A stretch of 64,000 bases of DNA. Source: Ahniella affigens (GTDB taxonomy: Bacteria > Pseudomonadota > Gammaproteobacteria > Xanthomonadales > Ahniellaceae). The position numbers were made by a program, and so were the translations under genes. The stretch lies in assembly GCF_003015185.1 (NCBI RefSeq), contig NZ_CP027860.1, positions 2,790,001 through 2,854,000 on the forward strand, given 5' to 3'. Below, in pieces: positions 61,646-64,000 of the stretch; position 1 is the first letter of the stretch; each line of letters opens with the position of its first letter. The notes under the pieces are model-generated. The model was given only the letters and a program-made list of their open reading frames with translations. It was not told the DNA's origin and searched no databases.

Positions 61646-61912
61646 TCAGCGGAGCTGACTGTCCTTGCTGCCGCGTCGGTTGTAACCCGCCTGCGCGGTG
61701 CGTGCGGCATCCGACTCAGCCTGGCACGCGATACAGAGCCGCACCCCCGCGACCGCCTGGCGGCGCGCTTCGGGAATGGCTTCGCCGCATTCGGCACAAT
61801 GACTCAAACTGGGTCCACGCGTCAGATTCGCGCGGGCTTTCGCCACCGCGTCGGCAATCGACGCATCAATTTGTTCTTGCACCGCGCCATCCGCGGCCCA
61901 ACCACCGGCCAT
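61646..61912 (-). CDS. DksA/TraR-family C4 zinc-finger protein (YbiI-like)
   Basis: This 88-residue protein has the start MAGGWAADGAVQEQIDASI, the CAECGEAIPEARR and CIACQAESD Cys pairs of the C4 finger, and the C-terminal YNRRGSKDSQLR. Length, start and ending match E. coli YbiI. The open frame extends 14 codons upstream, but the ATG at 61912 fits the family. It may bind RNA polymerase like other TraR/DksA relatives; the function is not established. Confidence 0.94.
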   Translation of the reverse strand: MAGGWAADGAVQEQIDASIADAVAKARANLTRGPSLSHCAECGEAIPEARRQAVAGVRLCIACQAESDAARTAQAGYNRRGSKDSQLR

Positions 61913-62058
61913 GGTCATTTCCTTGTTGTCACGATTGGAGGCCGCTGCAGGCATCCAGGGTCTCGCGCGCCGATTGTACGCCGGGACCCATTGGCATGTC
62001 AGATCGTTCGCATTGATGCACTTAAAACCGCGCAGCTGACGGGTTCGGGATGACTCGG

Positions 62059-64000
62059 TTACGGATTCATGCCCCGCAGCACGATGCGAAACTCCACGCC
62101 GGCATCCTGCGGCAGGTTGCTGGCCTCGGCAAAACCATGATGGGCCTCGGAAATCAACCGAACGATGTAGAGCCCAAGACCCAAATGCGGCACCTCGCCC
62201 GCAGCTCTGAGACTACCCGCATCACGCACGCTGACCAGACTGTCGAAGAGTTTCTCCTGCATCCGCGCGGGCAACGGCGGACCCGAGTTGGCCACGGCGA
62301 TTTCGATCTGCTCGTCGGGTCGGATCGACAGTTTGATCCGGATCCAACCGTCTTCAGGCGTAAACCCGCGGGCATTGTCGTATAGCTTATCGAGGGCTTG
62401 AGCAATCAAATCGGGCGCGCCATAGAACGGTAGTTTTTCCTGTGGCAGCATCAAATGCACTTTGCGTGTGCCGGCGAGCGCCTGGTACGACTCGGCGCAG
62501 CCCCGCACCACTTGCCCAAGTTCGAACGGCTCGGGCTCGGCCGCACTGATCGCCTTTTCCATGCGGCTCGCTTCAGCCATGGTCCGAAGAATGGCCCAAA
62601 GTCGATCGGCACCATCGCGCGCGCGTTCGGCGTAGATCCGCGCGGACTCGGGCAACGGCTCGTGCTCTAAGTTATCGAGGGACGACCGGACAATGGCGAG
62701 CGGCGTGTTCAATTCATGCGAGAGCTTGCTCGCGAGCGTTTTCAGGTAGTCGTTGTAGCCGCCGAGCTCGGCCAGCAGCTTCTGAAAGCTGCGCGACAGG
62801 TCGCCAATCTCGTCCGACGCGGTCAGGTGCGGCAGTTTTACATCCAGACGTCCATCGGGTTTGAGCGCGCGCTCCGTAGCGTTTCTCAAACGCTGGATTC
62901 GAAAACTCAGCACGCCCGCGAACCCGAACAACACCACACCGGCCACCAGCACCGCGATCAGACTCGCGGCGATCAACTTGGCAACCGCGCGATTGGCGAG
63001 TACCAGCATGGCCTCGCTCGACCGCTCCAGCACGAGCGCGCCGCGCACGTCACCCTGCCAGGCCATCGGCACCGCGGCCGCGACAATTACCGTGCGTTCA
63101 CTCGCTGACGGCCGCCACGTACTGGCGCGCAAGCCGCCCAGAGCCTGCCACACCATCGGCAAGTCCATGCGTTGCAATTCCCAGTCGAAGTCCTCCGCTT
63201 TCGAAAGCGGGGGCGCCAGCAACAGGCGATAAATCCAGGTGCCAAATTCCGGTGGCGGTCGGCCCGACGCCCGCTCTGCGACGGGCAAGCGGCCGGCTTT
63301 AGCTAACACTTCGCCGTCGCTCGACAACAACCGAAGCCGTGTGTGCTCGGGAACCAGCGCTTCCAGCGCGCGTGCCTGCGCGCCGTCAGTGCGCCAGAGT
63401 CGGGAACGGAGTTCATCGCCGCGCTCGCGCACCAGGCTCTGGATCTGCACTTGCCCCGCCTGGTTACGATCATGCACGAGCATATCGATCGGAATGTCGT
63501 CGGTCTCGCCACTCAGCACGAACTCCAGCCGATACCCCGACGTGGTCTCCTGCCATTCCCCGCGCAGCGCGAATTCGGCATCCGGCGGATCGGCGATGAA
63601 CTGCAACGCACCGGGTGCGGCGTTGCCAATGTCGAAATGCCGATGCTTGCTGCCCTCGCCCACGTCGATGCTCAGATGATCGAACTGACGCAGATCCTGC
63701 ATGCCCGGTGCGCGCGATCGACTGCGATCGTCGACTTCGATGTAGCCAAACAATGCTCCGGCCGACGCCGCCAGCTTCAGACGGGCGCGATCACCGGTGG
63801 CACGCTCGGGAATCAACGGGACCGATGCCCAGTCGTCGCCCGAACCGTCGATGAGCAGCCCTGTCGGCACCGGTGCCACCTGAATCGCGCGTGCAGCGAG
63901 CGGCAGTTCCGGCGCAGTGGCCACGAGTGCGCGGGCCAGGGCTTCGGCGGCGTCCAGTTGGGCTGCCTCCTGGCCTTCGCGGAGCAGAATCTCCATCTGC
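62059..64000 (-). CDS. Membrane sensor histidine kinase (5' end beyond window)
   Basis: At least 645 residues are visible, and the frame is open to the window edge. The extracytoplasmic part has a DOMON/CBM9-like opening (GLLIDGSGDDWASVPL) and RDRARLKL-like strands. A TM helix (IAASLIAVLVAGVVLFGFAGVLSF), a HAMP-like linker, the H-box KLASKLSHELNTPLAIVR-type motif (LSHELNTPLA), the N-box YDNARGF and GLGLYIVRLI follow, so the kinase should be active. The layout resembles the proteobacterial dedicated sortase system kinase. The paired regulator is not visible and should lie upstream, beyond 64000. Confidence 0.85.
   Translation of the reverse strand, partial: QMEILLREGQEAAQLDAAEALARALVATAPELPLAARAIQVAPVPTGLLIDGSGDDWASVPLIPERATGDRARLKLAASAGALFGYIEVDDRSRSRAPGMQDLRQFDHLSIDVGEGSKHRHFDIGNAAPGALQFIADPPDAEFALRGEWQETTSGYRLEFVLSGETDDIPIDMLVHDRNQAGQVQIQSLVRERGDELRSRLWRTDGAQARALEALVPEHTRLRLLSSDGEVLAKAGRLPVAERASGRPPPEFGTWIYRLLLAPPLSKAEDFDWELQRMDLPMVWQALGGLRASTWRPSASERTVIVAAAVPMAWQGDVRGALVLERSSEAMLVLANRAVAKLIAASLIAVLVAGVVLFGFAGVLSFRIQRLRNATERALKPDGRLDVKLPHLTASDEIGDLSRSFQKLLAELGGYNDYLKTLASKLSHELNTPLAIVRSSLDNLEHEPLPESARIYAERARDGADRLWAILRTMAEASRMEKAISAAEPEPFELGQVVRGCAESYQALAGTRKVHLMLPQEKLPFYGAPDLIAQALDKLYDNARGFTPEDGWIRIKLSIRPDEQIEIAVANSGPPLPARMQEKLFDSLVSVRDAGSLRAAGEVPHLGLGLYIVRLISEAHHGFAEASNLPQDAGVEFRIVLRGMNP

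Overview
The window is GC-rich, gene-dense chromosomal DNA of a gammaproteobacterium. Most protein families point to the Xanthomonadales/Lysobacterales (Rhodanobacteraceae-like): a tryptophanyl-tRNA synthetase with an extra C-terminal YegP-like domain, a short RnfB without its membrane anchor, a lexA-imuA-imuB SOS cassette, and a LasR-like LuxR beside a LuxI. The placement is inference from family resemblance. I see no rRNA, tRNA, CRISPR, insertion sequence or prophage.

Layout. 1-6.2 kb: a minus-strand efflux operon (adaptor plus two RND permeases). 6.4-9.4 kb: a beta-propeller diguanylate cyclase. 9.5-12.2 kb: clpA and clpS. 12.6-16.5 kb: nudJ-mnmA-hflD with 4-base overlaps, convergent with a trpS/membrane-protein pair. 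16.6-19.5 kb: a secreted protein, an alpha/beta hydrolase, lpxH and a small lipoprotein. 20.0-23.0 kb: a quorum-sensing locus (luxR, luxI, a receiver-domain protein). 23.7-26.6 kb: lexA-imuA-imuB. 26.7-29.1 kb: glmM and a 2-oxoglutarate oxygenase-like gene. 29.2-30.9 kb: two divergent secreted proteins with C-terminal membrane/Arg tails. 31.1-37.3 kb: rnfB, metG, purB, tsaE and nnrDE. 37.5-45.7 kb: a VOC protein, a metzincin-like protease, a TPR-GGDEF protein and a large secreted BNR/PKD/P-domain protein. 46.1-49.7 kb: a Ser/Thr kinase fused to a SUMF1-like domain, a two-FHA protein and a small zinc protein. 49.9-53.0 kb: surface polysaccharide genes. 53.8-60.4 kb: a seven-gene overlapping operon for fatty-acid modification. 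60.5-64 kb: tcdA, a YbiI-type zinc finger and a truncated histidine kinase.

The most interesting region is 21.3-23.8 kb. The luxI and receiver-gene promoters carry lux-box dyads (CTGT-N8-ACAG) whose 3' ends lie 56 and 55 bases before the start codons. The same half-site, preceded by a run of four to eight C's, recurs at least nine times up to 23.29 kb, and one more full dyad lies in the long region before lexA. The lexA SOS box has the same CTGT-N8-ACAG geometry and sits one base before the lexA start codon. This suggests that quorum sensing and the SOS mutagenesis genes may be coupled. A strong minus-strand terminator upstream of lexA, with no recognised gene feeding it, hints at an undescribed small transcript there.

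Second in interest is the lipid operon at 53.8-60.4 kb: desaturase, FAD oxidoreductase, DUF1365, CFA synthase, DUF2878, DUF1295 and a second CFA-like methyltransferase. It looks like a dedicated pathway for methylated, cyclopropane or furan fatty acids.
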